A stretch of DNA of 64,000 bases from Plotosus lineatus (GCA_024760905.1 CM045729.1:4635163-4699162), one strand, 5' to 3'. Shown: positions 34,846-45,118, counted from the first letter of the stretch. Notes: generated by a model from the letters alone, not told the origin. Program-made: numbers and translations.

Positions 34846-36289
34846 ATATATATATAAACTTGGGGTGTCTGGAGTAGCATTAATATTCAGTTTGACTTTC
34901 ACAGAGTAACCATTACATGAGCCATTGCAGGTCTTTGGCTGTTTCCATTCTGAATGGTTTTATTGCTGCAAACCATGTGGAATGGCATGCAGCGCTATTA
35001 GTGGTAGGTGACCCATGGCTGTAAACAGTTGTACTCTTTGGACAGTAGGAACAGCTGATGATGGAGATAGAGACTTGCTAACTAATTCACCTGCAAGAAC
35101 TTCTTTCTCCTTGAGCCTCAAATTCCCAATGAACTCTTGGGTACTCACAGTCAATACTAAGACACTTTGGATGAAGGCACGTCTTCCTCGCTTGAAGTAA
35201 ACCTACACCCTGATGTGTCTGGCCACTGGACGCACATAAAATCTCTGATGTATTGACTGATTTAATGGTGGGACATTACACCTGTGCTCTGAACATCCTG
35301 AAGATATGTTAAACCATTATTACAAAACTCTGCTGATGAGGTTATCACTATTCCTGTTACTATCCAGGGTTGACTGTGCATTACTGAAATTTTCTCAGGA
35401 AAACAACATTTTCATCAATTCCTTGGCAGTATGACAAAATGGTAGAGTCACTCCATCTTTGGATGTGTTGAATGTTACGAGTATGTAGATATTTATGTGA
35501 ATGTAAATATAAACATAATGGAAGAGGTGTGACTCAGCTGTGGGAGTCTGTAATTTTCCATAGAGGACTGGAGTTTCGCAATCCAACAGAGGGGAGGAGC
35601 AACACAGGCATCTTGGGGCTTGTCTGAGCTTGCATGGGCTTGTTCAGGTTTGTACCTGAGGGGGAAAAAAAACAACTTGCTGGGGGAAACCAGGACAACT
35701 TGGTTTTGGGAGAGCTAACAAGGACAGAGGAGAAGAAGCAGCACTTTGAATCTGCAAGGGCTCTTGGTGAATTCCAGGGCTGAACTGTCCTTCACTCGGG
35801 CGAGGACTGTCTGCTTGGCTATCCTGGATATTTGTGAGGACGACTCAAGAGTGGATCCACAAAGGATCTCTGGAGAAGTGTCCATTTTGTTTGGCTACAT
35901 CTCCCCAGGAGTGGTTCTTGTCCCCAGCAGTGACTTTTTCTCAAGATACATGTCAAGACCTTGGTGTGTTGTGAGGAAATCCACTGAATGAATTGTATGG
36001 ACATGTACCTGCATAAATTGCAGTTCCTCAGTTGCAATCGAGTTTGGTGAGATCAATTCATCCACAGTGAACTCTAATCTGTGCTCACACCCAGAGTAGC
36101 TAGTTATTATACTAAATGGTACCTGTGCACAACATTGTAACTGTATCATACCTTGCTTAATGGTTCATTATTTAAACGATTATTTCAAGTTAGCCACCTT
36201 GTTTGTTGGTCATTTGCTTTGTCATTCTGTACGGGTTCTCTGGATATTCTTTATTCTGTATTTTCCATTGGTAAGAATTTAAGAGGGCC
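34846..36289. other. Unassigned intergenic stretch
   Basis: No gene recognised. The part from 35740 to 36100 may be the 5' region of the LINE E remnant that follows, but this was not shown. Confidence 0.4.
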
Positions 36290-37712
36290 ACGTAACATTG
36301 AAAAATGCTCTCTCGGGGACTTCCTCGTTGTCCTGGAAGACTTCAATACGGATGTGGGCAAGGACACAGTGACCTGTAAGTGTGTGATCAGCAGGTACAG
36401 CCTCTCTAGTCTGAATGCACTTTTATTGTTGGACTTCTGTGCTTATCATGGTTTGTCCATCAGGAACACCTTGTTCGAACATAAGGGTGTTCATAAATCC
36501 ACTTGGCACCAAGAAACCCCATGCTGCAGTTTGATGATCAACTTTGTAGTCATGTTACTGGACTTAGAGCCACATGTTCCGAACACTCAGGTGAAGAGAG
36601 GAGCTGAGATGTAAACCAATCACCACCTAGTGGTGAGTTCACACCGATAGCTGACGAGTTTGTCCTCCAGATCAGGCAGGCCCAAGCGTGTAGTTAGGGT
36701 ATCTTGTGAATGTTTGGCAGAGTCTCCTGTTAGAGGAGGCCTTTAACTCCCACCTCTGGCAGAGCTACAACCATATCCTGAAGGAGGAGGGTGATACTGC
36801 ATCTGAATGGGCCATGTTTTGTACCTTCATTATTCAGATGGCAGCACATGGCTGTGGCCACGTCATCTGTGTCTGTAATGGCGATAATCCCTGAAAACCC
36901 GGTGGTGGACACCTGTAGTTAATAAGGCTGTCCAGCTGAGAAAGGAGGCCTATCCAGTCTTATTGGCCTGTGGGACTCCTGAGGCAGCAGACAGGTACCC
37001 GCAGGCCAAACATGTTTCAACCCAAGATGAGGAATGGAGGCCTGGAAAGCTACTATTGGTTGGCCTCCAAAAGGTTCTAGACCACCAACCAATGCATCAG
37101 AAAAGGGAAACATTCATTCATTCTCTAACCACTTAATCTTAATTATGGTTGTGGTGAAGCTGTCACCCATCCCAGCGGACTCCAGGCAAAGGCAGAGTAC
37201 ATCCTGGACAGCTTGCCAGGCCATCGCAGTGCGGAAACACGCTGACGGCTATGTAGCCTACTCTTGTTGAAAGTCATCAATGGTTCTTTTACCTGGCTCA
37301 CACTATAGACAATGAGACCCATGGCCGGCCTTTTATAACCATTAGCTTCACTAGGAAGACCGTGACAACCCGTGGAGAGTGGGGCTTGAACCCCCAACCA
37401 ATGCTTTTTTGGCTTAATCAATTCAGGACACCCAGCTCTCATTGGAGCTATTCTCAAATTGCGTGCAAAGCGGGAGGAGAATCAGCACCTCGCCATGTTT
37501 TTTTAGCTACCTGGTATGGTGTTTCAGGCATGTCCAACCAGCAAGGGAGCCCGAGGTCAACCCAGAACACGCTGGAGGGATTGTCTCCTGGCTGATCTGG
37601 GAAGGCCTCGCTATCCCCCTGGAAGAGCTGGAAGATGTGGCTGGGGGGGAGGGATATCTGGACCTCATTTCTTAGGCTGTCTGACCTGGCCGATGATTAT
37701 GACGATGACTTG
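36290..37712 (+). mobile_element. LINE family E remnant (APE endonuclease and 3' end), RT deleted
   Basis: 36290-37105 reads as decayed endonuclease and linker (VVLEDFNTDVGKDTVT, LLLDFCAYHGLSIRNT, STWHQET, then TASEWAMFCTF). 37408-37712 reads as the extreme C-terminus (VSGMSNQQGSPRSTQ in one frame, RGQPRTRWRDCLLADLGRP in another). The reverse transcriptase in between is missing, and an S1 SINE sits at the junction. The family is a common fish LINE; the clade is not assigned. Confidence 0.75.
37108..37400 (-). mobile_element. SINE family S1 inside LINE E remnant
   Basis: The minus-strand copy runs from its GAAT tail at 37108 to just past the B-box (plus 'gggcttgaacccccaacc' ending 37400). The first ~45 bp of the head are missing. 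Confidence 0.8.
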
Positions 37713-37773
37713 GAGGTATGCAGTGTACACAAACACATCACAATCTTTAACAAATGGTTCAGCATAGAATAAT

Positions 37774-37777
<4 letters not shown>

Positions 37778-37818
<41 letters not shown>
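37778..37818. repeat. (TA)n microsatellite
   Basis: About 20 TA units at the outer edge of the hammerhead-bearing inverted repeat. Confidence 0.95.
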
Positions 37819-37823
<5 letters not shown>

Positions 37824-37874
37824 CAAAACAAAAATAAAAGGACAGGACAAAGACTTTCTATTGAAACTCCATTT

Positions 37875-37929
37875 ATCACTACAGATCTGTTTCGAGGGGT
37901 GGTGAAACCAGCCTCTCTCTTCAGGTGAT
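37875..37929 (-). ncRNA. Hammerhead ribozyme (Penelope-like element type), minus strand
   Basis: Read on the minus strand: helix I strand AUCAC, core CUGAAGA (37924-37918), a long helix II beginning GAG and ending CUC, core GAAA, a two-pair helix III around the palindromic loop AGAUCU, the cleavage triplet GUA, then GUGAU closing helix I. Cleavage is predicted between 37880 and 37879. All invariant core bases (CUGANGA, GAAA, NUH) are present. The very short helix III with a self-complementary loop is the form described in Penelope-like elements and related retroelements. Confidence 0.82.
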
Positions 37930-37976
37930 TATAGAAGATGATATATATAGATATATATAGAAGTGATTCTTCTATA

Positions 37977-38031
37977 ATCACCTGAAGAGAGAGGCTGGTT
38001 TCACCACCCCTCGAAACAGATCTGTAGTGAT
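37977..38031 (+). ncRNA. Hammerhead ribozyme (Penelope-like element type), plus strand
   Basis: Helix I AUCAC (37977-37981) pairs with GUGAU (38027-38031). Core CUGAAGA is at 37982-37988 and GAAA at 38013-38016. Helix II is 37989-38012: GAGAGG with CCCCUC (one mismatch), then UGGU with ACCA around a UUC loop. Helix III is A38016-U38025 and C38017-G38024 around AGAUCU. The cleavage triplet GUA predicts cutting between 38026 and 38027. Identical in sequence to the minus-strand copy. Confidence 0.83.
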
Positions 38032-38138
38032 AAATGGAGTTTCAATAGAAAGTCTTTGTCCTGTCCTTTTATTTTTGTTTTATTTGCTCTACCAAAAAGT
38101 ATTGAGCACTCTCCTACGGAAGGATCTACTCAGAAAAT

Positions 38139-38142
<4 letters not shown>

Positions 38143-38222
<80 letters not shown>
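38143..38222. repeat. (TA)n microsatellite
   Basis: About 40 TA units between the hammerhead unit and the Tc1 element. Confidence 0.95.
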
Positions 38223-38226
<4 letters not shown>

Positions 38227-38230
38227 CATA

Positions 38231-39765
38231 CTAGTCCTTCTCAAAAAAATTAGCATATTGTGATAAAGTTCATTATTTTCTGTAATGTACTGAAAAAAAT
38301 TTAACTTTCATATATTTTAGATTCATTGCACACCAACTGAAATATTTCTGGTCTTTCATTGTTTTAATACTGATGATTTTGGCATACAGCTCATGAAAAC
38401 CCAAGCATATTTCATCCAACCAATAAAAAAGAGCTTTTAATACAAAAAACGTCAACCTTCAAATAATTATGTTGAATTCTGCACTCAATACTTGGTGGGG
38501 AATCCTTTTGCAGAAATGACTGCTTCAATGCGGCGTGGCATGGAGCCAATCAGCCTGTGGCACTGCTGAGGTGTTACGGAGGCCCAGGATGCTTCGATAG
38601 CGGCCTTAAGCTCATCCACAGTGTTGGGTCTGGTGTCTCTCAACTTTCTCTTCACAATATCCCACAGATTCTCTATGGGCTTCAGGTCAGGAGAGCTGGC
38701 AGGCCAATTGAGCCCAGTAATACCATGGTCAGTAAACCATTTAGCAGTGGTTTTGGCACTGTGAGCAGGTGCCAGGTCGTGCTGAAAAATGAAAATCTTC
38801 ATCTCCATAAAGCTTTTCAGCAGATGGAAGCATGAAGTGCTCCAAAATCTTCTGATAGCTAGCTGCATTGACCCCGCCCTTGATAAAACACAGTGGACCA
38901 ACACCAGCAGCTGACATGGAACCCCAGACCATCACTGACTGTGGGGACTTGACACTGGACTTCAGGCATTTTGGCATTTCCTTGTCCCCAGTCTTCCTCC
39001 AGGCTCTGGCACCTTGATTTCCGAATGACATGCAAAATTTGCTTTCATCTGAAAAAAGTAGTTTGGACCACTGAGCAACAGTCCAGTGCTGCTTCTCTGT
39101 AGCCCAGGTCAGCCGCTTCTGCCACTGTTTCTGGTTCAAAAGTGGCTTGACCTGGGGAATGCAGCACCTGTAGCCAATTTCCTGCACACGCCTGTGCACG
39201 GTGGCTCTGGATGTTTCTACTCCAGGCTCAGTCCACTGCTTCCACAGGTCTCCCAAGGTCTGGAATTGGCCCTTCTTTTACTTTTTCCTTCCCACAGACG
39301 TCCCACTGAGGTGCCTTGATACAGCACTCTGGGAACAGCCTATTCGCTCAGAGATTTCTTTCTGTATCTTACCCTCTTGCTTGAGGGTGTCGATGATGGT
39401 CTTCTGGACAGCAGTCAGGTCGGCAGTCTTACCCATGATTGCGGTTTTGAGTAATGAACCAGGCTGGGAGTTTTTAAAAGCCTCAGGAATCTTTTGCAGG
39501 TGTTTAGAGTTAATTGGTTGATTCAGATGATTAGGTTAATAGCTCATTTAGACTACCTGAACATCATATGCTAATTTTTTGAGATAGGAATTTTGGGTTT
39601 TCATGAGCTGTATGCCAAAATCATCAGTATTAAAACAATAAAAGACCAGAAATATTTCAGTTGGTGTGCAATGAATCTAAAATATATGAAAGTTTAATTT
39701 TTATCAGTACATTACAGAAACTAATGAACTTTATCACAATATGATAATTTTTTGAGAAGGACTAG
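38231..39765 (-). mobile_element. Second Tc1-like transposon, complete ends
   Basis: Ends 'ctagtccttctcaaaaaa' and its inverse, with TA at 38229-38230 and 39766-39767. Inverted repeats are about 170-180 bp (38231-38404 and 39597-39765). 1535 bp in total, with one transposase gene on the minus strand. It lies between the two inverted hammerhead pairs. A different family from the copy at 2860. Confidence 0.93.
38485..39436 (-). pseudogene. Tc1-like transposase, stop and frameshift
   Basis: The start at 39436 opens MGKTADLTAVQKTIIDTLKQ, the N-terminal helix-turn-helix region. A stop near 39278 (after GRKK) interrupts it. The middle frame (39256-38741) has RATVHRRVQEIGYRC and the first catalytic Asp in LLFSDESKFCMSFG. 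The last frame (38904-38485) has FQHDLAPAHSAKTTAKWF (second Asp) and SSPDLKPIENLWDIVKRKL (Glu), ending AKGFPTKY. The frame changes near 38785. Non-functional despite intact catalytic acids. Confidence 0.88.
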
Positions 39766-39886
39766 TATGATAGAGAGAGAGAGAGAGAATTTTCTGAGTA
39801 GATCCTTCCGTAAGAGAGTGCTAAATACTTTTTCGTAGAGTAAAAATAAAAGGACAGGACAAAGACTTTCTATTGAAACTTCATTT

Positions 39887-39939
39887 TCACTACAGATCTG
39901 TTTCGATGGGTGGTGAATCCATCCTCTCTCTTCAGGTGA
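39887..39939 (-). ncRNA. Hammerhead ribozyme, third copy
   Basis: On the minus strand: helix I UCAC/GUGA (4 bp), CUGAAGA (39935-39929), helix II with two internal mismatches, GAAAC, the loop AGAUCU, GUA. Predicted cleavage is between 39891 and 39890. The core is intact but helix II is weaker than in the first two copies. Confidence 0.72.
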
Positions 39940-40097
39940 TTACAGAAGAATGATTCTCTCTCCTTATGTGCTGAGGGCGATGCTATGCCAATAAACATGG
40001 CGTCCACTAGATGGCGTGATGTACATTGTGCATTGGGGGGCAGGTTCTCTTAAATATTGGTATTGATACATGCATATACATAAACTCATATATGTGC

Positions 40098-40150
40098 ATA
40101 TATCAAGAGAGAGGATACATTCACCACCCCTTGAAACAGATCTGTAGTGA
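40098..40150 (+). pseudogene. Hammerhead ribozyme remnant with broken core
   Basis: GAAAC, AGAUCU and GUA-GUGA are kept, but the CUGAAGA box reads AUCAAGA and the 5' strand of helix I no longer pairs. Loss of the invariant C3 and G5 should abolish cleavage. Confidence 0.75.
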
Positions 40151-40196
40151 AAATGAAGTTTCAATAGAAAGTCTTTGTCCTGTCCTTTTATTTTTA

Positions 40197-40200
<4 letters not shown>

Positions 40201-40271
<71 letters not shown>
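40201..40271. repeat. (TA)n microsatellite
   Basis: About 35 TA units flanking the fourth hammerhead unit. Confidence 0.95.
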
Positions 40272-40273
<2 letters not shown>

Positions 40274-40989
40274 TTTTTTTATTAATAACCCTTGATGCAG
40301 ACTACAAAAAAATATGGTTTGATGTTAGCAGTGATGAATCATGTTCAGACAGTCAAATGTTCCAGGCCAGCAAGTTTAAGGTACAGAGAATGGTACATCC
40401 ATCATCCCTTCATCGACACCATTACCAGATGCCTACAATTCACCCCATTTTATCATTAGCTATGACACCCTGTTGGTGGAACTGTGCAAGGGGAACAAAC
40501 ATAATTGTAAACATTAATACAAAAACTCATAACACTGTAGGAATTATTAAGGCACTGGCTTAGCAGAAGATTGCGGACAGAAAAAATTGGAAAATTATAC
40601 TTCAATCCTTTTTCATTTTTAAAATACAGTCAGCCCTATACTTACGAAATTAATCCGATCCAGAGCCTTTCTTGGAATCTGGAATTTTCGTAAGTATAGG
40701 CGCATTTTAGATGTAAAACGCGTGATTCGTTCCAAGGCTCCCAAGACTGCCCCATAAACCCTTTAAAAATAATGAAAGTACACCAATTTTGTATGAAATA
40801 TGAATGAAATATGTGTTAAAAGTAAAAATATATATATTTATTAAACAATTTAAACATTTTAACATATTAAACCATTTTAACATTTATTAATTAAACCACT
40901 ATTAAACATTTTTGTTAACACACACACAACACTATCTCTCTATCTCTCGCTGTCTCTCTCTCGCTGTCTGTCTCTGTCTGTCTCTCTCG

Positions 40990-41031
<42 letters not shown>

Positions 41032-41250
41032 CTCTCTCTGGTGTGTTTTGCCGAATGCAGGCTCCACCCACACGCAGTGCACATCCGACGGAGCATATGA
41101 GACGAGATGTTGTATTTAAAGCGGAATTACAGTACCTGTTTGAAAGATCTGAGGTCCTGATTCAATATTAACTTGCTTCCTTGCGAGATCGGAGGTCTTG
41201 TCTTATGGAGCACTCTGTTTTCATGCCTCCTTCTGCTTCAATCTGTCTGT

Positions 41251-41368
41251 CTTCCTTTCGGCTTTTTCCCTTTTACTCAGGAGTCGCCACAGCGAATCAT
41301 CTGACTTGCACGTTTGATTTGGCAGAGGGTTTTTTTTTTACGTCGGCTGCCCTTCCAGTCACAACCCT
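41251..41368 (-). mobile_element. SINE-type tail made of RTE LINE 5'-UTR and 3'-end pieces
   Basis: On the minus strand, 'GGGTTGTGACTGGAAGGGC' (to about 41336) resembles the LINE A 5' UTR at 13962-13994. The later 'GATTCGCTGTGGCGACTCC' and 'AAGCCGAAAGGAAG' (41302-41251) match the LINE A 3' end. The combination is the tail layout of DANA/mermaid SINEs. The head was not found; S1 sequence follows. Confidence 0.7.
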
Positions 41369-41384
41369 TTTAGCAAGGGACAGA

Positions 41385-41600
41385 AACACGCTGACGGCTT
41401 TGCAGCCTACTCTTTACGAAAGTCAACAATGGTTCTTTTACATGCCTCACACCATAGACAGTGAGAGAAATGGCCCGCCTTTGATAACCCAGTTAGCCGC
41501 ACTGGGGGGGACAGTGGCCACCTTGTGGAGAGTGGGACTCGAACCCCCAACCTTTGGATCAGCGATCCAGCGCCCTATATCACTAGACCACCACTGCCCC
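41385..41600 (-). mobile_element. SINE family S1, tail-truncated
   Basis: Head complement 'actagaccaccactgcccc' ends at 41600, B-box complement 'gggactcgaaccc' is near 41543, and the body runs to 'gaaacacgctgacggc'. The shared 3' tail is missing. Confidence 0.8.
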
Positions 41601-42317
41601 GTCCTCCTTCTGCTTCAATATCGTTCTGAAATAATCGCCTCCGTCACTAAATTTCCACTTTTCTGTATTTTCCGGGTCCATGCTGGATAACGAAATATAC
41701 CGTTGCAATGATCAATCTAAAAAAAACCTAACGAGCTAACATTCCTGTTCAACTCTCCTTGTGTGACAAACAGGAAGTATGGGTACAGGAAGTATGGGTA
41801 CAGTTCAGCTCCCTCCTGGCCAATGGGAGGCCAGCTAGGCGGGATGTTGGGAGACAGCCAATGAGAGAGCAACTCGCACATTGTTTGAATATTTGAATGG
41901 CGCGTTTGAATTTTTGAATGACGCGTTTGGAGCTTTTCGTAAAAAGAAGTTGTTTTCATAAAAAGAGGATGAAAATTTAGGAAAATGTTTTTCGTAACTT
42001 GGATTTTTCTTATTTAGAGGTTTTCGTAAGTAGAGGGCTGACTGTATGTACTCGAGCAGATGCTAACATACACTAAGCATCTCCATAATACCCATGATGC
42101 TTTTCTTGAGCCTTTGACCCACTGTTCGTCACAGAGATGCAGTTTCCTCTCATCGGCTAGGAGGGAACTGCATCTCCATAATACCCATGATACTTTTTGT
42201 GTGCCTTTGCCCCATTGTTCGTCATTGAGTTCTAACATGTGGAAAGGACAGAGTTACTGTTGTGTCATGAGTTTTTCGAGTGTGCTCATTGCAACTTTAT
42301 TTTTTCGTCATTCATCA

Positions 42318-42468
42318 TGGGCCCCAAGAAAGTGAGTCCCAGTGCGAGTGAAAAGAAGAAGCGAGTTCATGACATGCAGTTGAGTGATATCGCAAAGGAG
42401 TATAGCCGAAACCCGTCTACAATTGGTACGATATTGAAGCAGAAAGAGGCTTTAAAAGGTATACTTTA
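42318..42468 (+). pseudogene. pogo/Tigger transposase N-terminus
   Basis: The frame starts MGPKKVSPSASEKKKR and continues QLSDIAKEYSRNPSTIGTIL, closely resembling the CENP-B-like DNA-binding helix-turn-helix start of Tigger transposases (SEKK, then DIA...S.STI.TILK). A stop follows shortly, before the LINE insertion at 42504. The DDE domain is absent. Confidence 0.75.
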
Positions 42469-42503
42469 ATATATTTTAAAGGGTTTAGGGGGTAGTATTG
42501 GGG

Positions 42504-45001
42504 GCAATGCAGCCGTGAGGGGGGGCACAAACAAGTGCCCACACCCATGCCGGTCACAAGCTCAGATAAATGCAGAGGGTTGCGACAGGAAGGGCATCCA
42601 GCATAAAACTTCTACCAGAATACAAAATGCAAACCATAAAGACAAATTTCATACCGGATCGGTTGAAGCCCGGGTTAACAACGATCGCCAGAGGCAGGAG
42701 GCAAGTCCGTAGGCAAAGAGAGGAGAGGAAAAGCATGAGTCTAGGACTGAGAGTAGGAACTTTGAATGTTGGAACTATGACAGGAAAAGGTAGAGAGCTG
42801 GATGACATGATGCAGAGGAGGAAGGTGGACATTCTGTGTGTTCAGGAGAGCAGGTGGAAAGATAGCAAGACTACCAGCTTAGTAGCAGGGTTTAAGCTGT
42901 TTTTCATGGTGTGGATGCGAAGAGAAATGTAGGAGTCATCTTGAAGGAGGGGCTTGCCAGGAATGTTCTAAAAGTGAAAAGAGTGTCAGACAGAGTGATG
43001 AGTCTCAAGTTAGAAATTGAAGGAGTGATGTTCCATGTTGTTAGTGCTTATGCCCCACAGGCAGGATGTGATCTAGAAGAGAAGGAGAGATTCTGGAGTG
43101 AGTTAGATGAAGTGATGCAGTAACCCCAGAGGTGAAAGAGTGGTCATTGGTGCAGACTTCAATGGACATGTTGGTGCAGGAAACAGAGGGGACGAAGAAG
43201 TGATGGGCAGGTTTGATATCCAGGACAGGAACACAGAAGGATAGAAAAGGGTAGAAATGGCTGTGGTGAATACTTACTTCCAGAAGAGACAGGAGCATAG
43301 AGTGACATATAAAAGCGGAGGTAGGAGCACACAGGTAGACTATATCTTGTGTAGGCGATGTAATTTGAAGGAAGTCAGTGACTGCAAAGTAGTAGTGGGT
43401 GAGAGTGTTGCCAAACAGCATGGTTGTGTGCAGGATGATGCTGATGGTAAGAAAGGTGAAGAAGGCAAAGGCAGAGTAGACAAAGTGGTGGAAGTTGAAA
43501 AACATAGTGTCATGTTGTCTTCAAGGAGGAATTGAAACAGGTTTTGGGTGGTCAGGAAGTGCTTCCAGATGACTGGACAACTACAGCTAATGTGATCACG
43601 GAGACAGGTAGGTGAGTACTTGGATTGTCCTCTGGAAGGACAGTAGATAAGGAGACTTGGTGGTGGAATGAGGAAGTGCAGGAGTGTGTACAAAAGAAGA
43701 GGTCAGCAAAGAACGTGACATAGCGAGGACTGAGGAGAGTAAACAGGAGTACAGGGAGACACAGCATAAGGTAAAAGTAGCGGTGTAAAGGCCATACAGA
43801 GGGCGTATGATGACTTGTATGCTAGGTTGGACAGTAAGTAGGGAGAAAATGATACATGCAGGGTGGCACAGCAGAGAAATAGAGATGAGAAGAACGTGCA
43901 GCAAGTTAGAGTGATTTAGGACAGGGTGGGAAATGTATTGACTGATGCCAGAAGTGTGCTGGGAAGATGGAAAGAGGATCTGGCAATAGCATATGACAGG
44001 GTGCCGAGAGAGGAACTGTGGTATTGCATGTGGAAGTCTGGAGTGGCAGAGAAGTATGTTAGAGTGGTGCAGGACATGTATGAGAGATGTAAGACAGTGG
44101 TGAGGTGTGCTGTCGGTGTGGCAGAAGAGTTCAAGCTGGAGGTGGGACTGCATCAAGGATCAGCTCTGAGCCCCTTTTTGTTTGACAGGCTGACAGACGA
44201 GGTTAGACAAAAATCTCCATGGACTATGATGTTTGCAGATGACATTGTGATCCGTAGTGAGAGCAGAGAACAAGTGCAGGAAAATCTGGAGAGGTGCAGG
44301 TATGCCCTGAAAAGGAGGGGATTGAAGGTTAGCCTCAGTAAGACAGAATACATGTGTATGAATGACAAGGGCCCAAGAGGAACGGTGAGGTTACAGGGAG
44401 CAGAGATAAAGGTGAAGGATTTTAAGTACTTGGGCTCAACAATCCAGAGCAATGGAGAGTGTGGAAATGTGAAGAAGCGTGTGCACGCAGGTTGGAATGG
44501 TTGGAGAAAAGTATCCGGTGTGATAGGAGGGTATTGGCAAGAATGAAAGGAAAAGTGTACAAGACGGTGATGAGGCCAGCAATGTTGTATGGTTTAGAAA
44601 CAGTGGCCTTGGGGAAAAGACAGGAGGCAGAGCTTAAGGTAGCAGAGATGAAAATGTTGAGGTTCTCTCTGGGAGTAACAGAGGATCAGGAATGAGTACA
44701 TCAAAGGAACAGGACATGTTAGAGGATTTGGAGACAAAGTCAGAGAGACTAGATTGAGATGGTTTGGACATGTACAGAGGAGGGATAGTGAGTATATTGG
44801 TAGTAGGATGTGGGGGTTGGAACTATCAGGCAGAAGGCTGAGAGGAACACCAAAGAAAACAACTATGGATGTGATGAAGGAGGACATGAAGGTAGTTGGA
44901 GTAATAGTAGAAGATGCAGAGGATAGGGTGAGATGGAGGTGGATGGTTTCCTGTGGCGTCCCCTGAAGGGAAACGCCGAAAGGAAAAGAAGAAAAAAGAA
45001 G
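42504..45001 (+). mobile_element. RTE-type LINE (family A) with internal deletion, 17-bp target duplication
   Basis: Flanked by 'agggggtagtattgggg' at 42487-42503 and 45002-45018. Both true ends are present ('gcaatgcagccgtgaggggg' and 'cgccgaaaggaaaagaag'). It is about 650 bp shorter than the full-length copy. The largest gap joins 'gatggaaagag' to 'gatctggcaatagcatatg' near 43978, removing the linker and the first RT motifs. Many indels break the frames (endonuclease 42570-43123 and 43257-43535; RT 43926-44546; C-terminus 44459-44966). Confidence 0.92.
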
Positions 45002-45118
45002 AGGGGGTAGTATTGGGGACCTTGGAATGAATTAGGCCTACTGAATTAGGCTACTCAACTTCAGGTTACGACACCACTTCTGGAACGTATTAATTTTGTA
45101 AGGTGAGGTATGACTGTA

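Larger units (their letters stand above)
37825..38081. repeat. Perfect 113-bp inverted repeat carrying two hammerhead ribozymes
   Basis: The arms 37825-37937 and 37969-38081 are exact reverse complements with a 31-bp spacer (37938-37968). Each arm holds one full hammerhead core. The outer flanks are (TA)n or, on the right, about 60 more bases of unit sequence then (TA)n. A related but imperfect pair lies at about 39789-40200. Confidence 0.93.
39789..40200. repeat. Second, imperfect inverted pair of the hammerhead unit
   Basis: The minus arm is 39789-39955 and starts with 'attttctgagtagatccttc', which matches the end of the plus unit at 38104-38140. The plus arm is about 40105-40200. About 150 bp of unique sequence lies between. 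Arms differ from the first pair by several substitutions. Confidence 0.85.
40627..42044. mobile_element. pogo/Tigger-like non-autonomous element (second terminal type)
   Basis: Ends 'cagtcagccctatacttacg' and the inverse of 'cagtcagccctctacttacg', flanked by TA at 40625-40626 and 42045-42046. Inside are a (CT)n(CA)n tract (about 40932-41030), a LINE/SINE tail fragment (41251-41368) and an S1 SINE (41385-41600). No transposase. Confidence 0.85.
42047..45116 (+). mobile_element. pogo/Tigger element remnant split by an RTE LINE
   Basis: Left piece 42047-42503 holds the start of a pogo-type transposase. Right piece 45019-45116 ends with a pogo-like terminus (inverse of 'cagtcatacctcaccttac') next to TA at 45117-45118. 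The matching left terminus is not seen, so the left end is uncertain. Confidence 0.65.

Noticed and set aside
37825..40200. Calling the hammerhead units a full Penelope element
   Set aside because: No reverse transcriptase or GIY-YIG coding sequence is present; only the ribozyme-bearing terminal unit can be supported.
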